Shown: positions 1 to 11,975, counted from the stretch's first letter. The stretch is 39,259 nucleotides of DNA from Mansonella perstans (GCA_037074765.1 JBAMDO010000332.1:1-39259), one strand, 5' to 3'. The notes: generated by a model not told the origin, from the letters alone. Numbers and translations are program-made.

Positions 1-462
1 ATATATTTGCCGATTTTATTTCTTGCGATTAAACAACAAACGCAAAGCAAATCACTTCATATGGCAATTGTTGTAAATGGCTTCCTTACATGAATTCGCA
101 ACCAGAAATCGTTGGAGACATTAAACAGAACACAAATTGAAATTCATCTTTCAAAAAGTGTTTGAAATGCTTCAAAAATTTCATTTAGTTTAAAAAATAT
201 CCGAAGAATGAGTCATGCAATTTCATCTACAGTGATAAGTTGCATAATTTGAAAATGCAACAAAACATTTGTTCCATAAATTCCAAATTTTAAATATAAA
301 ATTCAAATTCTGTTAATGAACTAACATGATTTTGAGGCCAAGGATGGAAGCATATTTTTGTGATAATACGCAAGTGAAAACAAAAACTCCTTTATTTTCC
401 TAAAATTCCGTTACTTATTTTTTTCATTTTTATCATCCACTTGCTGCTGATCTTTTATGATC

Positions 463-662
463 TTAATCTCCTTCCTGGCCTTTCAGTCCTGGTTAACCTT
501 GCTAAACTCTGGATCACCTCGACCACCTTGCGTTTTTCCTCGTGGCCCTATTCTTCCTTGTGCATACTTTAGACCATCTGGACGTGGAATTCCTGGATGG
601 CTTCCAAATCCTTTAGTCCGTATCGACCTAGAGGACCTCATGGTCAGGAATTCATTTCTCCC
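463..662 (-). pseudogene. collagen triple-helix relic
   Basis: Read on the minus strand, this stretch holds Gly-X-Y repeats in three shifted frames. One frame gives GPLGRYGLK. The next gives GFGSHPGIP, then GLKYAQGRIGPRGK and GRGDP. A third gives PGLKGQEGD before a stop. Two in-frame TGA codons sit where Gly or similar codons would be, just upstream of GPLGRYG. The pattern is that of a nematode cuticle-type collagen, an extracellular structural protein, but frameshifts, stops and lost glycines make it a relic. No signal peptide, cysteine cluster or other exon was found nearby. The plus-strand ORF over the same bases (71 codons) is proline-rich only because it is the complement of glycine codons. 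The collagen origin is secure; the subfamily is not. Confidence 0.72.
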
Positions 663-689
663 ATTAAGCTGATGATTAAACCTGATGAT

Positions 690-1582
690 TTAATAAGCAA
701 ATAATTGGGACTTCAAAAATATTTTTTTCCATTCAGAAATAATCCATTGGAACTTAGTAATCATGACAGCAGCGCAAATGACCGATAAGAAATATTGGAA
801 AAATGAATTGATACAGACAATGAAATTTTCTCGAATTTCTTTCCAGTTATTCAATTTTCAGACCCTTTTCGTTATTATCAGTTAAGGCAAAAATTAATTG
901 ATTGATTAGAATGAGAAAAAATTTCATGATCTTCAAATGTTCAGTGTTTTTATATAGGTTAAGTGAAAAAATGTCGCAGTTACATATTAACTTTTAATAT
1001 TTTTTTTTCCTTCAAATTAATTTTCTCATTTTATTTCATTTATGAAATTTCCACTTGATTGTAACGCTATAGCAGAAATGATTTTTTTTTAGTAATGTAT
1101 AATGTCTATCTCATCCTTTAGATGTACTTCCTAAGTTATGCCTGATTGTAGTTGATCCTTGATTGTTTCATAGTATAAATGAAGAACTGATTTTTCTGTT
1201 TGGCCTGATAAATCATTATTTTCAATTGTTTTTAAAAGTAAATAAAGCATTATGGAAAAAATAGTAAAAAAGTTAAAAAATTCGAAAATCACATAGGACT
1301 AGCAAATTAATGAAATGGTTTATTTCTGATTTTTCCAAAAAAAAAAATAAAATTTATAAATGTTTTCTGATTTTGATTTTTATTTATTATAATCAGTTCG
1401 TTTGTCTAACACAGTGATTAGTGATGAAAACTGAAATGACCAGCTAAATAACCAACGCTTCTTCCGCAAATTATCAAATGATTACAGCAAATATTGCTTT
1501 TCCTTTTTTTTAAAAAATGGTTTTTATTTGTTTAAAAGAAAAATTTAATCATTTGATGACGGGATTCGTTTAATGCTCAGTG
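690..1582. other. no feature recognised
   Basis: AT-rich sequence with short homopolymer runs. I see no exon, RNA gene or repeat here. It separates the collagen relic from the 3' end of the SLC12A8-like locus, whose 3' UTR would fall here if it were transcribed. Confidence 0.4.
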
Positions 1583-2094
1583 TTAATCATTTACAACTGC
1601 TTCTGCTTGTTCGGTATAATGATAACGCTTCCTTTTTAAATAATCCGGATTTTCCTCATTCAGTGCTGTAATAGTGGTTTCCACTGCTGGATTTTTAACG
1701 ATGTTTTTTGCAGCAATTATTTGGGCATGATGTGTGCTAATTATTCTAAGATTTGAAAATGCGGTCTGAAACATATGCGGAAATGAGCATTGACTGATAC
1801 TTTCACGAAGAAAAATCACATATCCGATAACGCATAATGAATTTTTACTATTATCAGTGCTTTTATATTCATTAAATTTTTTTTGCATTTGCAATTAAAC
1901 AAATGAACAAAACCGGTTAGAATGATAATTACAAAATGTTATGATCAAATAATTACTGCAAATGAGAATTATTATAATCCTGATTTTTTTCTTACATACA
2001 TATTATTTATGATTAAACTAAAATTAATTAATTGATTAGTTATGAAATTCCTAAGAACTAAAAATGTATATATTTGCTTTTAATGTGGCGAAGA

Positions 2095-2740
2095 ATTAAA
2101 AAAAAAAATTAATTGATTGCAAGAAAAGAAAAAATATATAAAAAATATACCAAGTGAAACAGATGGACAAACTCGTCCAATATGGTAATGTAACGCAGCT
2201 AATGCTGGCAAATGTAATAATGCATACCAAAAATTTATGAATAATATTATAAAGATATTTGTAATAACCTGAAATAAACAAATGGCTATAATTAGTTAAT
2301 AAATAATACAACAATGATAACGATAAAAATGCAATGACATTAACAGCAATAACAACAAGAGCAATTACAAAAAATAAAAAATAAAATAAAAGAAAAAAAC
2401 AAAAACACTGACAATAATGGCAATAGCAAAACAAAACAACTGTAACGACGATATTATAATAATAAAAAACAAGAAATACAAGACAACAAAACAAAAACAA
2501 CAAAATAATAACAACAAAACAAGACAACGAAACAAGAACAGCAACGAGAACAAAAACGGCAGCAGCAACAAAAGCAATGAAAAAACAATGACAATAACAA
2601 TAACATTAACAAGAATGGTAACAAACACAATTACAACAATAACAAAGCAACATTGACAACAGTAGCAATAACCTCAATCTCGGAGCAGCAATAAGAATAG
2701 CAGCAAGATAACAACAGTAGCAACAGTAATGGAATAATTA
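2095..2740. repeat. AAC/ACA-rich low-complexity tract
   Basis: Roughly 650 bases built from degenerate aac, aaca, acaat and agca units on the plus strand, densest from 2410 to 2720. It falls in the last large intron of the SLC12A8-like locus. Open frames on both strands here (a Asn/Lys/Thr-rich one on plus, Leu/Phe/Val-rich ones on minus) come from composition alone. Confidence 0.8.
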
Positions 2741-3602
2741 ATCAAATACGATCTAATTAACCAAATTGTTTTTATTTCTGATGATAATAAAACAATAATA
2801 AAAGGGAAAAAATCCCATTGTGTTTTTTAAAACATTATTTTCCCTCAAATTTTACATTATTGCTTAGATTAGATTTGTATTCATTAAGTAAATTTTGCAC
2901 ATAAAAATTTCAGGAACTAATATAATGTCCAGTTAAATACCATGATGATATTTAAAATTTAAAAGAAAACATACTCCAATAAATGATATGTAACGATTGC
3001 TGAACGTTGAGTACCATGTATGTGGTTGATCCATTATGGAACTGCAACGTTCGTTATCATCTAAAAGTGTTTTACCAATAAAAACAATTTCTATTAAAGT
3101 AAATACGTCAACAGTATTATTGATAAGTTAACATCACTGGTAAGTGTTATCAATGGCTATCACTTAAACGAAGCTACATATATAAATACATGTATAAAAC
3201 TGTATCATTTAGAAATCGTTTCAAGAAAAATTTCGAATTTTTGAAGCTGTCACAAAAAAAATTGAATTTATTACAAAAATAGATGCTATCAGTTAGTGCA
3301 AAAAATATACTATCAACCGTTGTACTCGATAAATCATGCATATTTTTTTCCGGAAATGGCTTCCCTAAATGGGTGAAATCATCTTTACCATATCATCTTT
3401 GCCATTATCTGCTGTATCTTTTAATTGACCCATGCTGCCATATTTTGTCGTAGCACTAATTATGATAGTTTATGAAGATCAAAATGAAATGCAATGAGAA
3501 CTAGCGGCAATCCATCATTATTATGCGAAATTTTGATGAATTCAAATTAACATTTTGAAATAACTGTAAAAATATAACTGTTTTTGTCAATACTGCTTTT
3601 AT

Positions 3603-3732
3603 TATTGTTGTTGAAATAACATTTTGGAATAGATGTGCAGAAAGAATAATTGCTGTTGCTGTTGTTGTTATTGTTATTTGTTGCTGTTATTGTTGTAGTC
3701 GTTATTTTTTGTTGCTGTTTTTGTTGTTGCTA
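3603..3732. repeat. TTG/GTT-rich low-complexity tract
   Basis: Degenerate gttgttgttattgtt-type units. The tract is the approximate reverse complement of the AAC-rich tract at 2410-2720, so the two could pair in a transcript. It sits in the intron between the exons at 3989-3797 and 3455-3389. Confidence 0.75.
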
Positions 3733-4108
3733 TTATTGGAAGACTAAATATTTATATAAGAATGATTTGAAAGTAAAGTAATGAGTGAAATCATACTTGA
3801 ATTTGTTAACAGCTTGAAGATCATAACTCATTGCTAAGGAGACATAAGAATAATTAACAAATGCATAAGTTATCAAAAATGGCATCGTTGAAAGAATTGC
3901 TAAATGATTTAAATCATCAAATAATACGAATATAATTGCAATAACCATCATTACAATGCTTGCTCGTAATGGACTTTTATTTGTGCCTACTAAAATTAAA
4001 TAATTTGTAATAATAAAAAGGAACTCATAATTTGAAATTTAATTCAATTTAATTTGAGATCGATTTCAATTGATATGCGATAATATGTCTTAGTTATTAT
4101 TACTATAA

Positions 4109-4214
4109 ACAGAGAGAGAGGCAAACAGAAAGGGATGAGGAAGGAGAGCGATAGATGTTAATTAATGATATTATGATTGCGGGTAGAGAGAGAGGATGAA
4201 AGGGAGAGAGATTT
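4109..4214. repeat. GA-rich purine tract
   Basis: Two clusters of GAGAGA with interspersed A-rich purines (about 4109-4155 and 4180-4214), split by about 25 bases of AT-rich sequence. It is intronic in the SLC12A8-like locus. It is a simple repeat with no sign of function. Confidence 0.7.
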
Positions 4215-5644
4215 TTTACTGATCATATTATATCATCGTGATAAAATTAAAATTTTGACAACTGTAAATTGTATTACAAAAAGATTAATTGAAAATTAAA
4301 TTTCAGTTTGGGAAATGTAATCTATAATTTAATTAATTAAACAATTTTAGTGATTGCATTTTGAATTACATAAAATTAACGTACTCCAATTGCTAATGGA
4401 TTCAGAATTGGTATGATACCCTCAGATGCAATACTTTGAATAACACGTGATATACCAAGTAATGTACCAACTGTTGAACTCAATGATGAAATATAAAGAC
4501 CGGTGAGATACAAGAATCCCGTAAATGATACTTTTTCACCGATTAACGTATTACAGATCAGATATGCTCGATTAACAAATGATCCAAGAAGTAGTATAAA
4601 TGATGAGATAATCGTTGAATTAAAATTATTTAATTAAACTGTTAATAGATAAATTAGCTAAGGAAAAAATTAAAACGAAATCATTTAAATAAATTTAGAT
4701 ATGCTCTTTAATGCTAATTCGCTGTCTATTTGAAAAATTAAAAAATTTTTCTTAATTTTTTTTAATTACAAATTTTTTTCCTAATCGATTTATGATTGAT
4801 TTCCTAATCGCTCCTAGTAGATTTGAAAGATAACGATGTTCCCAGCTGTTCCGGAATAATAAAAAGCTAGACGAAGCAATTAGTATAGAGCAGATCGATA
4901 AGATTAATAAAATAATTGAATTCACAATGCCGCAGAAAATTTTATCGCGTGTTCCATATAAACCATAATCTGTTAGTTTTAAAATTTGGAAAAAGCGAAA
5001 ATTATTTACCTAAGAGCAATTGCAGACAGTTCGCCTGCAGGTATACTGAGTCGCGGATTTTTCAGGTCACCGCTCTTATTCACCCCTGTACAAGTGTTAA
5101 TTTATTTTAATTCGCTTAGAAAATTTGAAATTCGAAATTATAAATTTTCAAACTGAGTTTATTTGAAAATTAATGAGAGTTAGAAAAGCGGAATCACTTC
5201 ATTCATTCCGTTCTTTCCACTCCGTGCAATTTAAATTTGAATGTCAAATAAGTTTTGGAAAATTTTTATGTCAGCCAAATTCCATAATTTGCAAAAAGAT
5301 TTTCAATTTCATTTTTGTTCCCTAAATTTGAACATCATATCTTTTTACTTTAATAATTACTCAATAATAGAATGACATGAAAAAAATTATTAATATATGA
5401 ATTATGTTAATTAGTTTTTTAGTGACACTTTAATTGCTATTAACTTTAACACTGATTGTTACTGGTTCCCAATAAATTTGCGTTTAAATGTCAAACTCAG
5501 TTTTTTTGATGTAAATTTTGTAATTTTTTTTAAATACAATTTTTATTTTACATGTTTAATTTACCAGACCTGCTAAAACACCGAAGAAATTTGCGAAAAA
5601 AACACCGAAGACCGTAAAAAAATTCTGGCGATTCTGTCGCATAT

Positions 5645-6720
5645 CAAGGCCAATCTGCGAACAATTAAAGCCATCATACATTGGATCCATGTTTGCATCA
5701 AATTGTATCATCGAAAAATGTCCTACACCATGTTCTGCAAAGGCAAATTCGAAACGAATATATGGTTACATGCAATGATGCTGTTTTGCATACTAAGCGC
5801 AAATATAAATTAACTCAGTCATACTTTTTTCTTCGCTCTAATCATAAATTAATATCGCAAAATTATAACTAATATTTGACAATGAAGTTGCTAAAATTTT
5901 AGGCTAACACTTATTAACGCTAAAATATTCAATAAGCGCTAACAAATAATTAATTTAAACTAACATTAATCAAAAATTTTCTATTATTAAACTTTAAATT
6001 AAAGTTTTAATTCCATCATATTATTTTAATTTTTTGGAATAACTTTTTTAAATTAATCAACTAAAAGTATGCTTTAATTTTCATTTGTCATCTGTCAAGA
6101 AAAAACATACATTAAGTTAACAATTTCACTAATTTGGCCACTAATTACATTAAATAATTGATGAATTAAATGTGTGTTTTAATATTAATTAATTACTGCA
6201 TTAATCAAACAGCTCCAACAATTTAGCCACCAAATATTTCAATTAATTAATTAAACACATTTATTACCTTTAATTCTTCAAGATAACTGAAATTAAATAT
6301 GAACTTAAAAATGTTTTATATAAAAGGGAAAAACAGAAAAAACCTCATTAATTAATGAACTAAAAACTATGAGTTGACTGGTGTGACAGCAAAATTTGGA
6401 AAAGTTTTGAGAATTGAAGGAATAAAGAAATAAGAATTTAATTTAAACAGATGTTACTTTTGCCACTACGGTTCATTGCTATTATCCTGAAGTTGTCCAC
6501 GTGAAAAAAGCGAATCCATCGGTTCTCCAATTACTTCATTTTGTTCTTTTGCCATTTCGGATGTTCTTTTCCTTAATTTTTTTTTAAAAATTTTGAATTC
6601 TCACTTTTTTCTTTCTTTCTTCGTGAATTTGTTACAGTGCCTTTAAATATATAATAAAAACTTAATGTGAGAAAAAATAGCAAAAACTGTCGCTGCTAAT
6701 TGCTGTGGCCATTATCATTC
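5645..6720. repeat. tandem duplication, copy A (internally deleted)
   Basis: The segment is a collapsed copy of 6720-9185. Bases 5648-5840 match 6716-6905 (the HGVGHFS exon and its upstream flank). Bases 5843-6125 match 7743-8005 (intron). Bases 6206-6240 match 7999-8035 (end of the exon at 8159-7977). Bases 6290-6720 match 8755-9185 (first intron and exon 1). Copy A therefore lacks the counterparts of about 6900-7740 and 8035-8730, which carry four exons. Its own exon 1 lies at 6555-6458 and is interrupted by TAG at 6468-6466, although its GT donor at 6457 is intact. Confidence 0.85.
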
Positions 6721-9185
6721 TGCGAACAGTTAAAGCCGTCATATATTGGATCCATATTTGCATCAAATTTTATCACCGAAAAATGTCCTACGCCATGTCC
6801 TGCAAAGGTAAATTCGAGATGAACATATGCTTGCATGTAGTGATGCTGTTTTGCGTGCTGCGTGCAAATATAAATTAACTTAGTCATATTTTTTTCTTTG
6901 TGTCTAAATAGAAAATCACCATGTATGTTTAAGAAGAAGAAATATTAATTTATTCCCTATAAATTTCCTTAAAAATTTTGATTTGGCGTAAAAATTAAGT
7001 TTAATTTGAGTGATTGACTTAAATAAGTTAGTGCAAATCTATATCAACTTTAAATAATGCTCCTATACAGAAATCGGCAACTGCAAGCATTAAAAATATC
7101 AGCAGTACCAGTTGTAATCGAATAACTCAACGTACATCAATTATATCAATACCTAAATAATTAATTACAAATGATTGGTTGCAATATTTGATTAATTATG
7201 CAGCATAGCATTTCAAAAAAAAAAATTATTTCTTAATTAATATTATTTAAATTTAAATTATAGTCCATAAAAAAACAAACAAAATTTCTAAGAAGAAAAT
7301 ATACTATGAAATTAATTTAATATAACATAAACTTATTTATCCAAGAAGTAATGCATAAAAAAACTTACTAACTTGGAAACTTAAAAAGTAGTTTAATTCG
7401 AATTATAATTTGCTAAAATCGATTGTTCAATTAAGTGCCATTAATTAGTAATTTCTGTCATTTCACATTTCTAAATAAAAAATGCTCAAATTGGAAATTT
7501 TTTCCTGACAGATACTTTGAATTCAACAACAAAAGAACACCCGTAACGCTACGACAGCAATAAGTTTATAAGCAAACAAAGATTCAATTCCAACAAAACC
7601 TGCGACACTTTCACCAAAACCAATGACAACCAGTGTAGTTGCAATAGACTACAAAATAAATAGTTAAACAAAAGTTTGAAAATTATTGGAGAAATTGAAA
7701 TTTCAAAATTGAAATTATCAAATAGAAATTTTCAATTATAATAACATAAATTAATATCGAAAAATTACAACTAATATTTGACATGAAAGTTGCTAAAATC
7801 TTAGACTAACGCTTATTAGCGCTAACAAATAATTAATTTAAATTAACAACAATCAAAGAATTTCTACTAGTAAATTTCAAATTAAAATTTTAATTCCATC
7901 ACATTATTTTAATTTTTTTAGATTAACGTTTTTAAATCAATTAACTAAAAGTATGCTTTAATGTTCATTTATCATCTGTTAAAAAAAAATTAATTAAGCC
8001 AACAGCTCCACCAATTTGGCTATCAAAGATATGTGATACAAGGAAATATATGCCACCACTTTGAATTTGACAACTGCCAATAGCGGAGAAAACGGATGTT
8101 AGTGCAAGTGATGTACAAATAGTTAATAAAATGGCAGCATTTAATATTCCAGCAATTCCCTGCAAAAATGAGGAGTTTAAAATTGGTGAAATTTTACAAC
8201 GACCAATTATTGCGAAATAAAAATTAAATCATAAAACAAATTCTCTTTGTTATCAAATAAAATATCAATTGTAGAAATAACCAATGAAAAATAGAATATT
8301 AATTAATTGTCATTATCAAATTTTAAATTCCATCAATGAACAGTAAATGCTTTATGACTACTTTATGCTTTACTTTAAGTTTAGTTTACTTTATACGAAA
8401 TGCATTCGTGATAAAGAATTATGAATATATAGTAAAATAAACTTTTTTCTGCTATATGAGATAAATTATAATTAAAAAGGATTTTTTTTGTGCTAAGTAG
8501 TTAATTTATTTCAGGAATTGTTCACTTAATTATTTAATTAAATAAATATGTTGTAAATACACTAACCACAATCCATGCGAAGGAATACGATAACACCGAA
8601 AATATTTACTAAAACAGTGGTAAAAACATTATCCCACGTACCGAATAGTAGTGGTCGAGTGATGAGGAAATTCCTGTTAAATTGCATTAGTTTAATAAAA
8701 ATCACTTTTTCCTTTTAAATTTGATTCTTTCAAATTAACTAAAATTAACTATGATCCTAAAAATGTTTTATATAAAAGGGAAAAAGAGAAAAAACCTGTA
8801 TATCAATTAAAATAAAAGCTTAGAGTTGATTGGTATGACAACAAAGTATGGTTTTGAGAATTGAAGGAATAAAGAAATCAGAATTTAATTTAAAAAGATG
8901 TTATTTTTGCCACCATTGCTCATTGCTGTTATCCTGAAGTTGTTCACGTGAAAAAAGCGAATCCATCAATTCTCCAATCACTTCACTTTGTTCTTTTGCC
9001 ATTTCTAATGTCCTTTTCCTTAATTTTTTCTGAAAAGCTTTGAATTTTTATTTTTTTCTTTCTTTCTTCATGAATTTATTACAATGCCTTGAAATATAAT
9101 ATGAAAGCTTAATGATAAGAAATATGAGGAAAATAACAAAAACTATCATTGTTAATCTGTTCTCATTACTGTGGTCATTATTATT
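6720..9185. repeat. tandem duplication, copy B
   Basis: This is the longer copy of the duplicated 5' half of the SLC12A8-like locus. Its low-coordinate edge cuts the HGVGHFS exon right after the FNCSQ codons; beyond that point (below about 6720) the sequence is the far end of copy A. The junction marks the tandem breakpoint. Copy B carries exons 8905-9002, 8580-8673, 7977-8159, 7531-7648 and 7039-7152, plus the truncated second HGVGHFS exon (about 6702-6798). Confidence 0.82.
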
Positions 9186-10812
9186 GTGAAGTATATCGAA
9201 AAATCTTAATTATCATTATATGATCGTCATTATTACTATTATTACTATTCCTGAGTTTGTCGCAAGAAATTCATTATTCAAATATTATTATTGTAAAGTT
9301 TATAGCAAACTTTGAAATTTTAATAAACCATTCCAAAAATTTACAAGAATTTCTTGGGATAATATTCAAAATTCATACAGCAAAATTAAATTTCAACTTT
9401 AAATTTTAGAGCAAATCACTTTGATAACTAATATTACCTGTATTTTATATATATATTGTAAAAATGATTGGTGAAATTTTTTCAATTGATTTAATGAATT
9501 ATTTTGAGTTTGAAACTTTTAGGCTTTAAAAAACACATCGTTAATACTTGAACAATTCTTTCTGAAATTTTATGGTAGTAAAAAGTTTTCATACGTTTGC
9601 AAATTAAAAGATGAATGTGTTCCGGAAAAAGAAACTATTGGAATTTTGTTGAAATGAAGATACAGAATGTTAACAATGCTCCAACTTATCAAATTCGACA
9701 GGTGTACCAATTAGTGAAGAGGCATACAGAAAAAAGAAATGAGTGCCTTGAGTTAATGAGAAATAGTCAATGTTGATGAATCAATAAAAAATACCGGATT
9801 AACCGAATTAAACGATCAAGTTCAGTGTGTGTGTAAGTTTCTGGCATATAGAAACAAATGACTCATATTATTAATAACCTCAATTTGAACATTTGATTCG
9901 GTATTTTTCTTGGCTTATATTTCTACCGAATTGAATGAGCGCATTTTTACGTGTGAAGCATTGCTTAATTAAATTCTAATGGCTCGAACGTAACGAGAGA
10001 GAGAGGGAATTGAAAAACGAAATAAGGGATCTTGCATATATAAGCCAAATGGTAACTTGAATAATATTGAAATCAGGCCTATTCTAACTTGATACCTAGC
10101 CAACAATAACAATGAAAAAGAGATGGAAAAAATGAAACAAAAACAAGATTGATAAAAAAATTTTTCCTATAAAAAATCAATAAAAATTGAAATTTTGTGA
10201 AGAAAAAAAGATGTAAATACTAAATTTAAACTTTATGATCAGTTGATTCCAAAACAAACAAACATTTCAACTTTCTAACGAAAAAATTAATTGAAATTTT
10301 GCAAAAAAAAACGATCAAGAAGTAATTTGAAAGTCATAATTGTTTTCCAAACGAGCAAGCATTTCAACAAATGAAAAATTTTAATTAGGTGAAAATTTAA
10401 TTTTTCCAATCAATTTTGCGCCAATGCAAGTGCTATTTGACCTGTAAAATTTATAAAATCTGAAATAAAGAATTGGTTTAAGAAATGGAAAAAGTTCATT
10501 AAAATTAAAGTAAAAAGATTCCGATTCAAAAATAAATTATTAAAAATTTTTAAATTAAAATTTTTTGAATCATTGACTTTTGAATTTCAAAATTTCCTTT
10601 AGACCTACCAATATTCATTTCATTTTAATTATTTACTTCACTTATTTTGATTTTTCTAAATTTTTTTTTGTAACTTAACAGTGATAAATTGATGACAAAA
10701 ATAACTGAGAACAATTCTGTTATCGCTGTAAACAAGCCAAGAAACATTGGTTGAATAACTAATAAAGTTGTTAACTAATGCTTGCTAACATACACTTATT
10801 TATTGAATGAAT

Positions 10813-10881
10813 AGCCTAGCAATGCTATTCGAAACTTGCACTAGGCTTTTCATTATCGGCCTCATGTGATGCATATGAGGC
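10813..10881. other. two adjacent hairpins
   Basis: AGCCTAG at 10813-10819 pairs with CTAGGCT at 10841-10847. GCCTCAT at 10859-10865 pairs with ATGAGGC at 10875-10881. A run of A follows. The GC content of the stems stands out in this AT-rich region. No known small-RNA family is recognised and chance is possible. Confidence 0.4.
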
Positions 10882-11849
10882 TAAAAAAATGTTGCACAAT
10901 ATGGGAGAGAGATAAAAAAAAAAAGTTTTTCGAGCAGTACCTTCATATACGTTTCAAATCACTTTATGCTATGCCAAATAAGCCAACTGTAAGAAGACAG
11001 CCGTGGAAGTGCAATGCAACATTAAGACTCGATAAATAATGGGAACTTTTTTGGAAAGCAATTCAAATTCTTCATCTTCTTTCTCCTTCTCTCTTCCCCT
11101 CTTTCGCAAGGCATTAAGTTAAAAGTTACTGAAATAGATGACACCGAAATGACGTCTTGACGAAATCTTGACCTTTAAATTTTTCTGAATTCAGTAAAAT
11201 ATGCAAACTTATTGTATTTATTTAGCATAAAAAACTTTCAGCAAACAAATATTTGGATGGAGAAATTAATTAATGAATACGATGGTGAGGGTGAGAGAAA
11301 AAAGTTGTTTACGTATTGTTAATATATCAACGATAACAGTAACAATAATATCGACAATAATTCGTAACAACAACCGACGAGTAAGGACGAGAAAGGCGTT
11401 AACAATGACACGTTAACAAAAATACCGTTAACAATGACAATAACAGCAACGAAGAATGATATAAAAGCGTTGAAATTTGATTTTTTGAAGTTTTAAATCA
11501 ATAAATAATAAATAAAATATAAAAATTAGATTAAAAATTATCAAAGACTTCCATATGTTTTCTATTCCTTTTTCTTTACGTTATTATTGAAATAGTTCAT
11601 AATTTTTGAATAGTTTTAAAAATTTTATTGAAATTAAAAAATGGAATAAAAATTAATGAATTTTAATCAATGCAAAAATTTTTTTATTCTTTCATTTTTA
11701 TCATTTACTTTTAATTTCAATTCGTTATTAGAAATTCAATGAATTTCATTTTTGAATTGTCAAACCAATGCAAATGTATTGGTGATTTTCTGTAATTATG
11801 TAAATATAATTAAAAAATGGCAATAATTTTGTTTACTGCAATTTCTTCA

Positions 11850-11975
11850 TAAACACACACATACACACACGCATACATATAGATAACATACGTACACACA
11901 GATATATGCACACGCATACACATACATACAGACAAGTAGGAACAATATATGCTTTGTACACACACATACACACAT
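11850..11975. repeat. CA/CATA microsatellite
   Basis: Interrupted ACACACAC and ACATACAC units with occasional CG, broken near 11935-11955 and resuming at 11958. A typical imperfect dinucleotide repeat. Confidence 0.8.

Larger units (their letters stand above)
1583..9002 (-). pseudogene. SLC12A8: decayed SLC12A8-type cation-chloride cotransporter-like gene
   Basis: Exons in coding order are 9002-8905 (N-terminus MAKEQSEV), 8673-8580 ([12 protein letters not shown]), 8159-7977 (SGGIYFLVS), 7648-7531 (VVIGFGES), 7152-7039 (VIRLQLVLLIF), 5734-5570 (FFTVFGVFFANFFGVLAG), 5085-5010 (GVNKSGDLKNPRLSIPAG), 4619-4381 (GLYISSLSS), 3989-3797 (GTNKSPLRAS), 3455-3389, 3246-3201, 3060-2975 and 1765-1583, which ends with the conserved RKRYHY motif. 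GLYISSLSS, the GTNK segment and the C-terminal tail follow SLC12A8 rather than KCC or NKCC members. The family is a 12-TM membrane transporter; human SLC12A8 has been called CCC9 and proposed as a nicotinamide mononucleotide carrier. Most exon phases agree. However, TGA stops lie at 7129-7127 and 3207-3205, no usable donor follows 7977, donors at 8904 and 7038 read AT, and the acceptor at 4621-4620 reads AA. The exon 2 end (MDC then stop) and the stretch before 1765 are also damaged. A live gene with unusual splicing is the less likely alternative. Confidence 0.8.

Noticed and set aside
457..672. Plus-strand ORF of 71 codons, Pro- and Leu-rich
   Set aside because: It is the complement of the collagen relic's glycine codons; no family signal of its own.
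2096..2656. Overlapping hydrophobic minus ORFs and an Asn/Lys-rich plus ORF
   Set aside because: All arise from the AAC-rich low-complexity tract.
7037..7039. U12-type AT-AC intron
   Set aside because: The donor ATTTGC lacks the ATATCC consensus and the acceptors are AG; a mutated GT fits better.
7521..7560. Suspected frameshift after KLIAVVAL in the SLC12A8-like locus
   Set aside because: A GT donor at 7530-7529 gives the right phase for the next exon, so no indel is needed.
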